Below the pieces are notes generated by a model. That model made no database searches. It worked only from the letters and a program-made list of their open reading frames with translations, and had not been told where the DNA came from. DNA of 64,000 bases from Betaproteobacteria bacterium (GTDB lineage: Bacteria; Pseudomonadota; Gammaproteobacteria; Burkholderiales; Casimicrobiaceae). The stretch covers positions 20,872-84,871 of the forward strand of contig PLYT01000016.1 of assembly GCA_003153475.1 (NCBI GenBank). Reading direction: 5' to 3'. This document shows positions 50,438-60,799 of this stretch, piece after piece. Position numbers and translations under genes: made by a program. The first letter of the stretch is position 1. Each line of letters starts with the position of its first letter.

Positions 50438-53400
50438 GTGAAGAAAACCGCTTCGTTCCATCCCGCTGTCGACCGCTGGTTCCGCAAGCACTTTGCCGCC
50501 CCGACCGAGGCGCAGGCTGGGGCTTGGCCGGCGATCCAGGCCGGCCAAAATGTTCTGGTCGCCGCGCCCACCGGCTCCGGCAAGACGCTGGCTGCCTTCC
50601 TCGCCGCGATCGACAGTCTGGTCCGCCGCGGCGTCGACGCACCGCTGCCCGACGAGACGCTGGTCGTCTACGTGTCGCCGCTCAAGGCGTTGTCGAACGA
50701 TATCCAGAAGAACCTGTCGCTCCCTCTCGCCGAGATCCGCGAAGAGCTCAAGACGCTCGATTTGCCGGACGTGGAGATCCGCATCCTGGTCCGCACCGGC
50801 GACACCCCTCAAGCCGAGCGCGCGGGCATGCGCAAGCGGCCGCCGCATATCGTCGTCACGACGCCCGAATCGCTCTACGTGCTGCTGGGCTCCGAGTCGG
50901 GCCGCAAGATGCTGGCGACGACGCAAACCGTCATCGTCGACGAAATCCATGCGCTGGCGGGCAACAAGCGCGGCAGCCATCTCGCGCTGTCGCTGGAGCG
51001 CCTCGCTGCGCTGACGATCAAGCCACCGGTGCGAATCGGCCTGTCGGCCACGCAAAAACCGATCGGGGAGATCGCCCGCTTTCTGGTCGGCGAGCGCGAG
51101 ACCGGCAAGCGCGCTGATTGCGCCATCATCGACGCGGGGCACGTCCGTCCGCGCGATCTCGCGATCGAGGTGCCGCCGTCGCCGCTCGAAGCGGTCATGT
51201 CGAACGACGTGTGGCAACAGGTCTACGCGCGGCTCGCGGAGCTCGCGCTCGCGCACCGAACGACGCTCATCTTTGTCAACACGCGCCGTATGGCTGAGCG
51301 AGCCGCTCGGCACCTGTCCGAGCTGCTCGGCGCCGAAAATGTCATGGCGCACCACGGCAGCATGGCGAAGGAGCTGCGGCTCAAAGCCGAGCAGCGCTTG
51401 AAGCGCGGCGAGCTCAAGGTGCTGGTCGCCACCGCTTCGCTCGAGCTCGGCATCGATATCGGCGACATCGAGCTGGTGTGCCAGCTGGGGTCACCCCGAT
51501 CGATCGCGACGTTCCTTCAGCGCGCCGGCCGCGCGAGCCACCAGGTCGGTGGCGTACCGAAAGCGCGCCTTTTTCCGCTGTCGCGGGACGAGCTGGTCGA
51601 ATGCACGGCGCTGCTCGACGCCGTGCGCCGTGGCGAGCTCGACCGGCTGATCATCCCGCCCAAGCCGCTGGATGTGCTCTCGCAGCAGATCGTCGCCGAG
51701 GTCGCGGCCCAGGAGTGGCCGGAGGACGCGTTGTTCGACCTCGTGCGGCGCGCCTATCCGTACGCAACGCTTACGCGTGACGAGTTTCGGGACGTCTTGC
51801 GCACGCTCGCCGAAGGATTCAGCACCCGCCGGGGACATCGCTCCGCCTACATACATCGCGATGCCGTCAACGGCGTGCTGCGCGGCCGCCGCGGCGCGCG
51901 CCTAACCGCGCTGACCTCCGGCGGCGCGATTCCCGACAACGCCGACTACGAGGTCGTGCTCGAGCCTTCCGGGCAGCTCGTGGGTACCGTCAACGAAGAC
52001 TTTGCCGTCGAAAGCCTCGCCGGTGACATTTTCCAACTGGGCAACAGCTCGTATCGCATTCTTCGGATCGAAGCCGGCCGCGTGCGGGTCGACGATGCCC
52101 ACGGACAACCGCCGACGATTCCTTTCTGGCTGGGCGAAGCTCCCGCGCGCACCGAGGAGTTGTCGCACGCGGTATCCCGCTTGCGCGAGGAAATCTCCGG
52201 ACAGTTGAGCGGCCAGGGCGACAAGCAGACTACGTTCGAACAGGTCGTGCGGGACATCGGCCTGTCGGAGCAAGCCGCGGGACAGCTGGTCGACTATCTC
52301 GCTGCGGCCAACGCGGCGCTAGGCACGCTGCCTACGCAGAAGACGGTCGTGTTCGAGCGCTTCTTCGACGAGTCGGGCGGCATGCAGCTGGTGATCCACT
52401 CGCCGTTCGGCAGCCGCATCAACCGTGCATGGGGACTCGCGCTGCGCAAGCGCTTCTGCACCAAGTTCAACTTCGAGCTGCAGGCGGCGGCGACCGAAGA
52501 CGCGATCGTGCTGTCGCTGTCGACCAGCCACAGCTTCCCGCTCGAAAGCGTGGCACGCTATCTTAATGCCAAGACCGTGCGTCCCCTCCTCGTTCAGGCG
52601 ATGCTCGATGCGCCGATGTTCGGCGCGCGCTGGCGCTGGATCGCCGGTACGTCGCTGGCGCTGCCGCGCTTCCAGGGCGGCAAGAAGGTGCCGGCCCCGC
52701 TGCAGCGGATGCGCGCGGAGGATCTGTTGGCGGCGGTGTTTCCCGACCAGATCGCGTGCGCCGAGAACCTCGTCGGCGACCGTGAAATCCCCGACCATCC
52801 GCTGGTCGCGCAGGCGATACACGACTGCCTGTACGAAGCGATGGACATCGAAGGTCTCGAGCGCCTGCTTGCCCACATCGAGTCGGGGAAGGTCAGCGTG
52901 ATCGCGCGCGATCTCACCGAGCCTTCGCCGCTGGCGCTGGAAATCCTCACCGCGCGACCCTACGCATATCTCGACGACGCCCCGCTGGAAGAACGCCGCG
53001 CCCAGGCGGTGATGAGCCGGCGTTGGCTCGACGATGCCAGCGCGGCCGATCTCGGCCGTCTCGACGTCCCCGCGATCGAGCGGGTCCGCGCTGAAGCGTG
53101 GCCGGAAGCGGCGACGATCGACGAGCTGCACGACGCGCTGCTCGGCCTGGGCTTTGTCACGCCGGACGAAGTCGATCGGCAGCCGTCGTGGCGCGGCCTC
53201 CTCGATACGCTCGCGATCGCGCGCCGGGCGACGCGCATGGCAACGGGCGACGAAATCGCGCGTGCGCATGTCGAATCGCCCGGCGGCGAAGGCGCGCGAT
53301 CGATATGGGTGGCGGCGGAGCGTTTGCCGCAATTCCATGCCGTGTATCCGAACGCGCGCCTTGCACCAAGCATCGAGGCGCCGGCGGAGTTCAAGGAGCG

Positions 53401-54835
53401 CACCTGGACCCGCGACGAAGCGCTGGTGGAGATCGTCCGCGGCCGGCTCGAAGCTCTGGGACCGGTCACAACCGGCGCGGTTGCCGACTCGATGGGTCTC
53501 GCTCGCGACGACATCGAGGGTGCGCTGGCGAAGCTCGTCGCCGAAGGTTCGATCATGAGCGGCCTGTTCACCCCGGGCGCAGCGGAGACCGAATGGTGCG
53601 ATCGAGCGCTGCTCGCGCGCATTCACCGCTACACGGTCAAGCGGCTTCGCCAGGAAATCGAGCCCGTCTCGAGCAGTGATTTTCTTCGCTTTCTGTTTCG
53701 CTGGCAGCATGTCGCCCCGAACGACCAGCGGCAGGGACCCGACGCGCTCGACGCGGTCATCGCGCAGCTCCAGGGCTTCGAAGCGCCCGCGGCGGCATGG
53801 GAGTCCGAGATTCTTCCTGCCCGCCTCGAGGATTACGAATTCACCTGGCTCGACGACCTGTGTCTTTCCGGCCGCGTGATCTGGACCCGCTTGAGCCACA
53901 CCGCGACGTTGGGCGCAGTTAGTGGGCGGGGTCCGATCCGCACGACCCCGGTCACGCTCCTCCCGCGCCGCAGTGCCGCGCCGTGGAGTCGCGCCGCTCC
54001 GCCGCCCGTCGTCAAGATCGAAGAACTGGGCTCGCGCGCGCAGGCCGTCGTCGAGGTGCTGCGCTCGCACGGCGCGTCGTTCTACGACGAGATCGTCCAG
54101 GTGACCGGTCTTTTGCGCACGCAGGTGGAGGACGCTCTCGCAGAGCTTGTTGCGGTGGGACTGGTCGCGTCGGACAGCTTCGCGGGCTTGCGCGCGCTGC
54201 TGACGCCGTCGGAAAAGCGCAAGCCGCTGGGCAAGACAAAGCGGCACCGCCGCTCGCCGTTGTTCGGCATCGAGGAAGCGGGTCGATGGTCTCTGGTGAA
54301 GCGTACGCCGCCCGGCGCCGCAACCAAGCGCGCCTATTACGAGCCTGACCACGAGATGGTCGAGCACATCGTCCACGCGCTGCTCAAACGATACGGTGTG
54401 GTTTTCTGGCGCCTGTTGCAGCGGGAGGCGACATGGTTGCCCGCATGGCGCGACATGTTGCGCGTGCTGCGGCGGCTGGAAGCGCGCGGCGACATCCGTG
54501 GCGGGCGCTTCGTTGCCGGTGTATCGGGCGAGCAGTTTGCGCTGCCCGAAGCGATCACGATGTTGCGCGAAACGAGGCGCGCGGAAAACTCCGGAATCAT
54601 GGTCTCGGTCAGCGGCGCGGATCCGTTGAACCTGGTGGGTGTGATTGCGCCGGGCGCGAAAGTGCCGGCGTTGCTGAACAACCGCGTGCTCTATCGCGAC
54701 GGTGTGGCGATCGCGACGCTGGTGGGGGGAGAGATTCAGTGGATCGCAAGCCTCGAGCCCGCCGAGGCTCGCGCCGCGGAAGACGCGCTGGTGAAGCGGA
54801 AAATCGGTTCACCGCTGCTCGCGTATCTTCGATAG
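50438..54835 (+). CDS. lhr: Lhr-family DEAD/H helicase (long form)
   Basis: This 1465-residue protein is a long Lhr-type superfamily 2 helicase with an N-terminal core and the long C-terminal extension. Motifs: APTGSGKT (near residue 42), VDEIHALAG (near 169), SATQKP (near 203), and the C-terminal helicase half with [14 protein letters not shown] and QRAGRASH (near 360). Lhr-like helicases act on DNA-RNA hybrids and repair; the extension (about 850-1465) contains winged-helix and other domains. The start is GTG at 50438, with no clear ribosome site. Confidence 0.9.
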   Translation: MKKTASFHPAVDRWFRKHFAAPTEAQAGAWPAIQAGQNVLVAAPTGSGKTLAAFLAAIDSLVRRGVDAPLPDETLVVYVSPLKALSNDIQKNLSLPLAEIREELKTLDLPDVEIRILVRTGDTPQAERAGMRKRPPHIVVTTPESLYVLLGSESGRKMLATTQTVIVDEIHALAGNKRGSHLALSLERLAALTIKPPVRIGLSATQKPIGEIARFLVGERETGKRADCAIIDAGHVRPRDLAIEVPPSPLEAVMSNDVWQQVYARLAELALAHRTTLIFVNTRRMAERAARHLSELLGAENVMAHHGSMAKELRLKAEQRLKRGELKVLVATASLELGIDIGDIELVCQLGSPRSIATFLQRAGRASHQVGGVPKARLFPLSRDELVECTALLDAVRRGELDRLIIPPKPLDVLSQQIVAEVAAQEWPEDALFDLVRRAYPYATLTRDEFRDVLRTLAEGFSTRRGHRSAYIHRDAVNGVLRGRRGARLTALTSGGAIPDNADYEVVLEPSGQLVGTVNEDFAVESLAGDIFQLGNSSYRILRIEAGRVRVDDAHGQPPTIPFWLGEAPARTEELSHAVSRLREEISGQLSGQGDKQTTFEQVVRDIGLSEQAAGQLVDYLAAANAALGTLPTQKTVVFERFFDESGGMQLVIHSPFGSRINRAWGLALRKRFCTKFNFELQAAATEDAIVLSLSTSHSFPLESVARYLNAKTVRPLLVQAMLDAPMFGARWRWIAGTSLALPRFQGGKKVPAPLQRMRAEDLLAAVFPDQIACAENLVGDREIPDHPLVAQAIHDCLYEAMDIEGLERLLAHIESGKVSVIARDLTEPSPLALEILTARPYAYLDDAPLEERRAQAVMSRRWLDDASAADLGRLDVPAIERVRAEAWPEAATIDELHDALLGLGFVTPDEVDRQPSWRGLLDTLAIARRATRMATGDEIARAHVESPGGEGARSIWVAAERLPQFHAVYPNARLAPSIEAPAEFKERTWTRDEALVEIVRGRLEALGPVTTGAVADSMGLARDDIEGALAKLVAEGSIMSGLFTPGAAETEWCDRALLARIHRYTVKRLRQEIEPVSSSDFLRFLFRWQHVAPNDQRQGPDALDAVIAQLQGFEAPAAAWESEILPARLEDYEFTWLDDLCLSGRVIWTRLSHTATLGAVSGRGPIRTTPVTLLPRRSAAPWSRAAPPPVVKIEELGSRAQAVVEVLRSHGASFYDEIVQVTGLLRTQVEDALAELVAVGLVASDSFAGLRALLTPSEKRKPLGKTKRHRRSPLFGIEEAGRWSLVKRTPPGAATKRAYYEPDHEMVEHIVHALLKRYGVVFWRLLQREATWLPAWRDMLRVLRRLEARGDIRGGRFVAGVSGEQFALPEAITMLRETRRAENSGIMVSVSGADPLNLVGVIAPGAKVPALLNNRVLYRDGVAIATLVGGEIQWIASLEPAEARAAEDALVKRKIGSPLLAYLR

Positions 54836-54915
54836 GAAGGTCGAGGATGCAGCTTGGCGGCGCAGCGCGCCCCGGCTCTTGATCGATCGCGCAGGATTTG
54901 TTGACGAGGCTTGGA

Positions 54916-55614
54916 ATGATCAACGTAAGACGCGCAGCAGACCGCGGCACCGCCAACTTCGGGTGGCTCGACAGCCGGCATACGTTCTCGTTCGGTGAGT
55001 ACCACGATCCCCGGCAGATGGGCTTCGGCCCGCTTCGCGTGATCAACGAGGACCGGGTCAGTCCCGGACAGGGGTTCGGCACCCACGGGCACGCCGACAT
55101 GGAGATCATCTCCTACGTGCTCGAAGGCGCGCTCGAGCACAAGGACAGCATCGGTACCGGTTCGGTGATCCGGCCCGGCGACGTTCAAGTCATGTCCGCC
55201 GGCACCGGCATCCGTCACAGCGAATTCAACCACTCAAAAACGGAACCGGTGCATTTTCTGCAGATCTGGGTAGTGCCCGACCGCAAGGGTATCGCGCCCC
55301 GTTACGAGCAGAAAAACTTTGCTGACGCCGACAAGCGCGGCAGGCTGCGCCTCGTGGGCTCCCCCGACGGCCGCGACGGGTCCGTCGTCATTCATCAGGA
55401 CGTGGAGCTGCTCGCTTCGGTTCTCGATGCCGGCGAACGGGTGACACGCGCATTGCCGTCGGGGCGCAAAGCCTGGGTGCAGGTCGTCCACGGCGCCGTG
55501 GCGATCAATGGCCATGACCTGGACGCGGGGGACGGCGCGGCGGTCGAGGGGGAACCGGCAATTGACCTGACAGCAAAGGTCGACAGTGAGATCCTGCTGT
55601 TCGACCTGCCTTGA
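54916..55614 (+). CDS. Pirin-family protein
   Basis: This 232-residue bicupin has the pirin signature in its N-terminal cupin: RHTFSFGEYHDPRQMGFGPLRVINED, THGHADMEIISYVLEGALEHKDS and SAGTGIRHSEFN. The histidines and Glu of this cupin bind a metal. Bacterial members of this type (YhhW-like) can act as quercetinases or regulatory proteins. The ATG at 54916 follows GAGG; the upstream in-frame TTG at 54898 adds only a few residues. It is followed by a DsbA-like gene. Confidence 0.92.
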   Translation: MINVRRAADRGTANFGWLDSRHTFSFGEYHDPRQMGFGPLRVINEDRVSPGQGFGTHGHADMEIISYVLEGALEHKDSIGTGSVIRPGDVQVMSAGTGIRHSEFNHSKTEPVHFLQIWVVPDRKGIAPRYEQKNFADADKRGRLRLVGSPDGRDGSVVIHQDVELLASVLDAGERVTRALPSGRKAWVQVVHGAVAINGHDLDAGDGAAVEGEPAIDLTAKVDSEILLFDLP

Positions 55615-55639
55615 CCGACGAACAACGGGTACTGACCAC

Positions 55640-56242
55640 ATGATCATGCGACGTCCGGCGACGAACGATTCAGGGCATGGGTTGCACCCGGGCTCGGCGA
55701 CCGATCCAGCCCATGGGTTCGACTTGACCGTACCGGCAAACGCCGTCGATCACACCATCGGTCCGGAACATGCATCGGTCACGCTTGTCGAGTACGGCGA
55801 TTTCGAATGTCCGAACTGCAAGCAGGCTGCCCCGGTGGTCAAGTTATTGCTCGAGCGCTTCACCGGGCGCATCCGCTTTATCTTTCGCAATTTTCCCCTG
55901 GAAGAAGTCCATCCCCGCGCATTGCAGGCCGCAGAGGCGGCGGAATGCGCGGGTGGCCAGGGAAAGTTCTGGCCGATGCATGATCTCTTGTTCGACAACC
56001 AGGCTCACTTGAAGCCGCACCAGTTACACGGCTATGCAGAGCGGCTGCAACTCGACATGGCGCGCTACGACCTCGAGATGGACGATCACGTCTACCTGCA
56101 ACGCGTGCGGGAGCACATGCAGAGCGGTCGCGACAGCGGCGTCCGCGGCACGCCGACGTTCTTTCTCAACGGCAGGATTCAGGACGTATCTTTCGGCCTG
56201 AGCGTTCTGTTTGACACGGTAGGGGCGGCGCTGGCGAAGTAA
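55640..56242 (+). CDS. DsbA-like thioredoxin-fold protein
   Basis: This 200-residue protein belongs to the DsbA/thioredoxin_4 type with the active-site motif CPNC (FECPNCKQAAP). A cis-Pro loop is visible in RGTPTFFLNG. It has no clear signal peptide; the N-terminal 45 residues look disordered. Similar proteins accompany Na+/H+ antiporters or DSBA-fold oxidoreductases. Two ATGs (55640 and 55646) are possible. It ends 4 bases before the convergent S53 peptidase gene. Confidence 0.87.
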   Translation: MIMRRPATNDSGHGLHPGSATDPAHGFDLTVPANAVDHTIGPEHASVTLVEYGDFECPNCKQAAPVVKLLLERFTGRIRFIFRNFPLEEVHPRALQAAEAAECAGGQGKFWPMHDLLFDNQAHLKPHQLHGYAERLQLDMARYDLEMDDHVYLQRVREHMQSGRDSGVRGTPTFFLNGRIQDVSFGLSVLFDTVGAALAK

Positions 56243-56246
56243 CGAG

Positions 56247-59200
56247 TCACGGGCGCCAACCCTTGCCGCCCCGCTCCCGGCGACGTAGTGCCATACCGGC
56301 AAGCAGTGCAAGCAGCGCCACCAGAACGAGCTCGCCCGAACGGGCGAGCGCCGGAATCGGTTGCTGTACCACGCTGGGCGTGGCAAGCGGTGTCGCCTGA
56401 TTCGATGCCGCCGACGCCGCCCCGGGGCCGGCGCCGTTGGTTGCGCTCACGGTGCAGGTGTAGGTTACGCCGTCGGTCAATCCGAGGACTGTGATCGGGC
56501 TTCCGCTGCCGGTTGCGGTCACCGGCGTCCCACCGCCGACCGGGGTGCAGGTGACAGCATAAGACGTGATCGCACTGCCGCCGTCGTTCGTCGGTGGCGT
56601 GAACGTGACCGTGATCCGCGCCTCGCCGGGCGTAGCGCTGCCGATAGTCGGCGCGCCTGGCGGCGATCCGGTCCCTCCTGCCGCGAGGACGGCAAGGTTC
56701 TGCGCCGCGGCAGCGGACGTGTACAGCGCCGACCCCAGGTAACTCGCCGACAGGACAAGTGACCCTGTTGTCGACGGCGTGATGTTGCAGCTCGCGACCC
56801 CGTCGGCACCGGTCACGCCGTCGCATGATTGCGCGCCCAAGACGACGTGAATCGATGCCCCGGAGATCGGCGCAACGGGATTCAGCGTGACATCGGACAG
56901 CGACGCGTGCAGCGTGACCGGTTGCCCGACGATGCCGCCCGACGGGCTGGTGCTGAGATCGAGGAAAGTCAGATGCTTGCCGGCGATCCAAGTGACATGC
57001 GCGGGATTGGAGGTAAGCTCCGATGCCCCCGCGGTCCCGCTCGCGGTCACCTTGTCGGTTCCCGTCAGCGCGCCGACATAACTAATCGTTGCCGCACCGC
57101 TCGCATCCGTCGTGGCAAGCTTGGGTTGCGCGTTCGCGCCACTGATCGTGAAAAGCACCGCTGTTCCTGCCGGCACGCTGACGTTCTTGAACGTCGCAGT
57201 GAAGGTTTGCGTACTGCCTTGCAGGGGATTCGGCGAAACGGTCGCGGGACTGAGCGCCAGCGCTGGTGCCGGATTGGTCGGCACGAAGCCGCAGCTTCCG
57301 TCGCTCACCGTCAGCTTGTAGACCGTGTCCTGGCCGCTGGTATAGAGGCATCCGTCGGGGCCGATCGAGCCGGACCCGGCGGTGCCGCTTGAGATCAGAA
57401 CCGTGGGCGTGAACGGGGTAGTCGTGATATCGACCAGCTCGATGCCGTTGGTGTCGCAGACGATTAGCGATTTTGCGGCGCCACTGGCCTGCGCCTGGCC
57501 CATCGTCAAACAGAAGAACGACTGGATTCCTGAAAGGGCAGCCATGGCAGGCGGCGACGACGTGTTGGTGCCGCCGAGCTGTACCACCTGCTGCACGCTG
57601 TTATATCCGGTCACCGCATAGAGCGTGCCGTCGGGAGCGAACGCGAGCTGGCCGTTCGGCGTCGCTGGCAACGTCGCATAAACGGAGAGCGTCGCGGCCC
57701 CTGCCGGATCGGCAATGCGCCAGATCGAAGGATTGTCCGAGCCCCCGCCGTAGCATTCGTCGTCGAAGAAGAGATCGCCGCTCAAAGGATCGACCGAGAG
57801 GCCGTTCGGGCAGGTGAGATTCGCAGCGACGACTCGAAGTTGCGCCCCCGTCGCCGGATCGATTTCGACGATGTCCCCCGAAGAGAGGCCGCCGCCGGTC
57901 GAGCCGTGGCTTGCGTACAACCGACCATCCTTGCCAAACGTCGGCTGCCCGAGCGTCGGGTTCAAATTCGACAGCATGTGGCCTGCCGACGCACCCCCGC
58001 TGAGGTCGAGGCTGAACAGATCGCCGGTCCGAAAATCGGCGATGAGCGAGGTCCCCGATGGTGTGAAGGTCGGATTCGACGCGCCGGGGCAGCCGTTCCA
58101 AGTGACGCTGCCGAAGAAGAAAGTCTGGGCAAAAAAGCCGGTGGCCCAGGGCGTGATCGCGAATCCCGAGCCGGCTACCGGCGGAGGACCGACGCATGAC
58201 GTGCTGCCTCCGGTGAAATTAACGGTCGCCGAGCCGGGAACAGGCAGGTCGCCATCGGTCTGATCGACCGCCGTGTAGACGACAGTCTCGGTGATCCCAT
58301 CCGTCGCGGTGAACTGGATCTGTCCGCTAAGATCGGTGACCGCCGGGCTGGGGCCGCTAATGATCGAATGCCCGGTCCCTTGGGATATCGAGATCAGTTT
58401 GCCGGGAGTGGGCCGACCGAGCGAGTCCTGCAGCGTGACCGTGATGGTCGTCGTGCTCGTGCCATCCGAGGCTACGCTCGTCGGCGCGGCGTTGATGCCG
58501 GCGCTGACCGCGGGCGGGACGAGAAACTCGATGTCCGGCGCGTCGTTCAGAGGGATATTGTCGGTGGCGTCCGTCGCACTGAGCGTTACGGTTTCCTGTG
58601 CCAGGTTGGAAACCGTGAAAATCACGGCTCCGTTGTCGACGTTGGACACACCGCTGGCCGGCGTAATGACGACGTTGCCGCTCGGGTTTGCCGCGAGGGT
58701 CACCGTCTTTCCGCTGACGATGTTGCCCTTGCCGTCGGTAAGGCGGACGACCACGAAGCTCTTGGTGGCGCCGTCCGCGATTCCCGGCAACGGCAGCCCA
58801 AGCGTATTGGGCGCGGAGAGTGAATCGTCCGCGGTGAATGCCTCGACGATCGACACCGCCGGATCGACGGGACCGAGTACTTGGGACGTCAGGTGCGTAT
58901 GCAGGCGCGACAAATTCGGCGATCCCAGGGCGACGTGAGCGAAGTCGCTCCCCATCGATGCGGCGGTGTGGAACGCGTCGGTGTTCGCGAGCGGATAGAT
59001 GAGCGGATTGAAAAAGCCCAGGTTGCTGCCTTGTGTCTGGTTGAGCATCGCGGCGAACGCGGCCCAGGATGGAGCCGACTTGCTCGTCCCGCCGTAATAC
59101 AAGCCCGACGGACAGCCGCCGGCGGCGGCCTGGCAAATCTGCACACCCTTGTGCGGGTCTGCGTTCGAGGCAACGTCCGGGACCGATCGCGTGGCCGCAG

Positions 59201-60656
59201 CGCTGAGCCCGTTCTGATAGGCGGGACGCGGAAACAACGCGCTGACCCCAAACCCGCCTTGACCGCCCGGCGGGCTCGATCCGCTGTCGTCCCACCAGGT
59301 TTCGCTCTCGTACGTGTGGCCCGGGCCCATCGTCAGCGAGGTGGCGCCGACGGCGGTGATATGCGGCGAATCCGCGGGGACGTGGACGGTGTTGGCGCTC
59401 CCGTCCAGGCAGGTGCTGCCGTGGTCGCCGCTGCCCGTGAACGCACTGATGCCCGAGGCCGCGGCGGTCTGGAGGATCGTGTCGATGCTCTGCACGTCGG
59501 CGAGGGTTGTCTGGTCCTCGCAGTACGCCCAGCTGTTGCTGATGATGTCGACGCCATTGTTGATCATGGCGTTCAAGATGCCCTGGAAGCTGCCGGCGCC
59601 GACGAAGGGGGCATCGAAGACAACGACCTTGGCGCCGGGTGCCGTCCCGATGATCGTGTCGATATCGAGCAGGACCTCGTCCTGATTGGCTCCAGCGTTT
59701 GCGCCGCCGTTGACATGTACCCGCGAGACGTTGTTGATCGTGCCGGCCGGCAGGCCGGTAATCGCGATGAAGTCGCTCACATCGCCCGGCGCAAAGGTGT
59801 CGAATGCGACGACTCCGACCTTCTGTCCCGTGCCGTCCGCCCCTTGCCATGCGGGCGGTGGTGGATCGGCTTTCTTTTGCGTTCCGTAGCCGCTGGCCTC
59901 CTGGCCGATCATGCAGTCCTTGTAGAGCTTGTCTTTGAGCTCCTTGGAGCTGGGCGCCCACACTTTGCCCGACTTGTCGGTGAGAGGTTCGATCGCGCCA
60001 CTCTCAGCGCTGGCCCAGCAAAACAGCGATTTCAGTGCTTGAGACATCGGCTGCGGAACCGCGAGATTCGATAGCCCGATCACCGCCTCCACGCGCTGCG
60101 CGATGTCCACCGGCAGCGCGGGCTCGGTGTCGTTGGCGTAGAACCGCCGATCGCCGATGCGGTAGTCCTTGATATCGACCCGCAACGCGTTCGCGGCGGC
60201 GCTTCGCGTGCCGTTGAGGGTAAGCGTCAGGCGGTTGGCCGACCCTTCGCCGAGCGCGAAGCCCTGCGCCTCGAAATAGGTGCGAACGGCGTCGTAGTCG
60301 GCGTGGCTCGGACCGAAGCGCTCGGTCACTTCGGCAGGTGTAAGGAACTTGCGGTAGATCGCAGACGCAGGATCGTAGACGTCGTGCAGATAGGCTTGAA
60401 ATCCAACCTCGTCGGTGCGCCGCAAGACGACGGTCAATGCGAGAGGCGACGGCTCGACTGCCTCGGCTTCGACCCGCGCTTCGATGACCGCCGGCGCCGC
60501 ACGTGCCAACGCCGGGAGAACATGCCCGGATAGCGTCTGGAGTCTTTCGGATACCTGCGCGCCGGAAACATCCGCGGCACCTGATACGCTCGCGACCGCC
60601 AGACAAAGAGCGACACACGCAGCGGCGGCTACGTCACGGCCACGGACATTCTTCAC
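56247..60656 (-). CDS. Large secreted S53 (sedolisin/kumamolisin) peptidase with Ig-like and FN3-like repeats
   Basis: This roughly 1469-residue exported protease has a signal peptide, a pro-kumamolisin activation domain (about 50-190) and a S53 catalytic domain. Catalytic residues are visible: Glu and Asp in NQDEVLLDIDT, Asp in GSGDHGS and Ser in GGTSKSAP. After the catalytic domain come Big_1-like repeats, an SMP-30/NHL-like six-bladed region, an FN3-like domain, and a hydrophobic C-terminal helix QPIPALARSGELVLVALLA ending RRRERGGKGWRP, like an IPTL-CTERM sorting tail. The GTG at 60656 follows a strong GGAGGGG; longer in-frame starts break the signal peptide. Confidence 0.88.
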   Translation of the reverse strand: MKNVRGRDVAAAACVALCLAVASVSGAADVSGAQVSERLQTLSGHVLPALARAAPAVIEARVEAEAVEPSPLALTVVLRRTDEVGFQAYLHDVYDPASAIYRKFLTPAEVTERFGPSHADYDAVRTYFEAQGFALGEGSANRLTLTLNGTRSAAANALRVDIKDYRIGDRRFYANDTEPALPVDIAQRVEAVIGLSNLAVPQPMSQALKSLFCWASAESGAIEPLTDKSGKVWAPSSKELKDKLYKDCMIGQEASGYGTQKKADPPPPAWQGADGTGQKVGVVAFDTFAPGDVSDFIAITGLPAGTINNVSRVHVNGGANAGANQDEVLLDIDTIIGTAPGAKVVVFDAPFVGAGSFQGILNAMINNGVDIISNSWAYCEDQTTLADVQSIDTILQTAAASGISAFTGSGDHGSTCLDGSANTVHVPADSPHITAVGATSLTMGPGHTYESETWWDDSGSSPPGGQGGFGVSALFPRPAYQNGLSAAATRSVPDVASNADPHKGVQICQAAAGGCPSGLYYGGTSKSAPSWAAFAAMLNQTQGSNLGFFNPLIYPLANTDAFHTAASMGSDFAHVALGSPNLSRLHTHLTSQVLGPVDPAVSIVEAFTADDSLSAPNTLGLPLPGIADGATKSFVVVRLTDGKGNIVSGKTVTLAANPSGNVVITPASGVSNVDNGAVIFTVSNLAQETVTLSATDATDNIPLNDAPDIEFLVPPAVSAGINAAPTSVASDGTSTTTITVTLQDSLGRPTPGKLISISQGTGHSIISGPSPAVTDLSGQIQFTATDGITETVVYTAVDQTDGDLPVPGSATVNFTGGSTSCVGPPPVAGSGFAITPWATGFFAQTFFFGSVTWNGCPGASNPTFTPSGTSLIADFRTGDLFSLDLSGGASAGHMLSNLNPTLGQPTFGKDGRLYASHGSTGGGLSSGDIVEIDPATGAQLRVVAANLTCPNGLSVDPLSGDLFFDDECYGGGSDNPSIWRIADPAGAATLSVYATLPATPNGQLAFAPDGTLYAVTGYNSVQQVVQLGGTNTSSPPAMAALSGIQSFFCLTMGQAQASGAAKSLIVCDTNGIELVDITTTPFTPTVLISSGTAGSGSIGPDGCLYTSGQDTVYKLTVSDGSCGFVPTNPAPALALSPATVSPNPLQGSTQTFTATFKNVSVPAGTAVLFTISGANAQPKLATTDASGAATISYVGALTGTDKVTASGTAGASELTSNPAHVTWIAGKHLTFLDLSTSPSGGIVGQPVTLHASLSDVTLNPVAPISGASIHVVLGAQSCDGVTGADGVASCNITPSTTGSLVLSASYLGSALYTSAAAAQNLAVLAAGGTGSPPGAPTIGSATPGEARITVTFTPPTNDGGSAITSYAVTCTPVGGGTPVTATGSGSPITVLGLTDGVTYTCTVSATNGAGPGAASAASNQATPLATPSVVQQPIPALARSGELVLVALLALLAGMALRRRERGGKGWRP

Positions 60657-60799
60657 GGTTCCCCTCCCGCCCCGCACCTGCATGATGCGCAAGTGCCAAC
60701 TTGCCACAGAAGAGCGGAGAAGACGCGGAATCGGAGGGGCGCTACCGTGACATCAACGTGACACTTGCACCGGAAGGGTCACGATGTTGTCGACTTCAA

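Noticed and set aside
52319..54376. 685-codon minus-strand frame inside the helicase gene
   Set aside because: The plus-strand Lhr motifs are unambiguous; the antisense frame has no family features.
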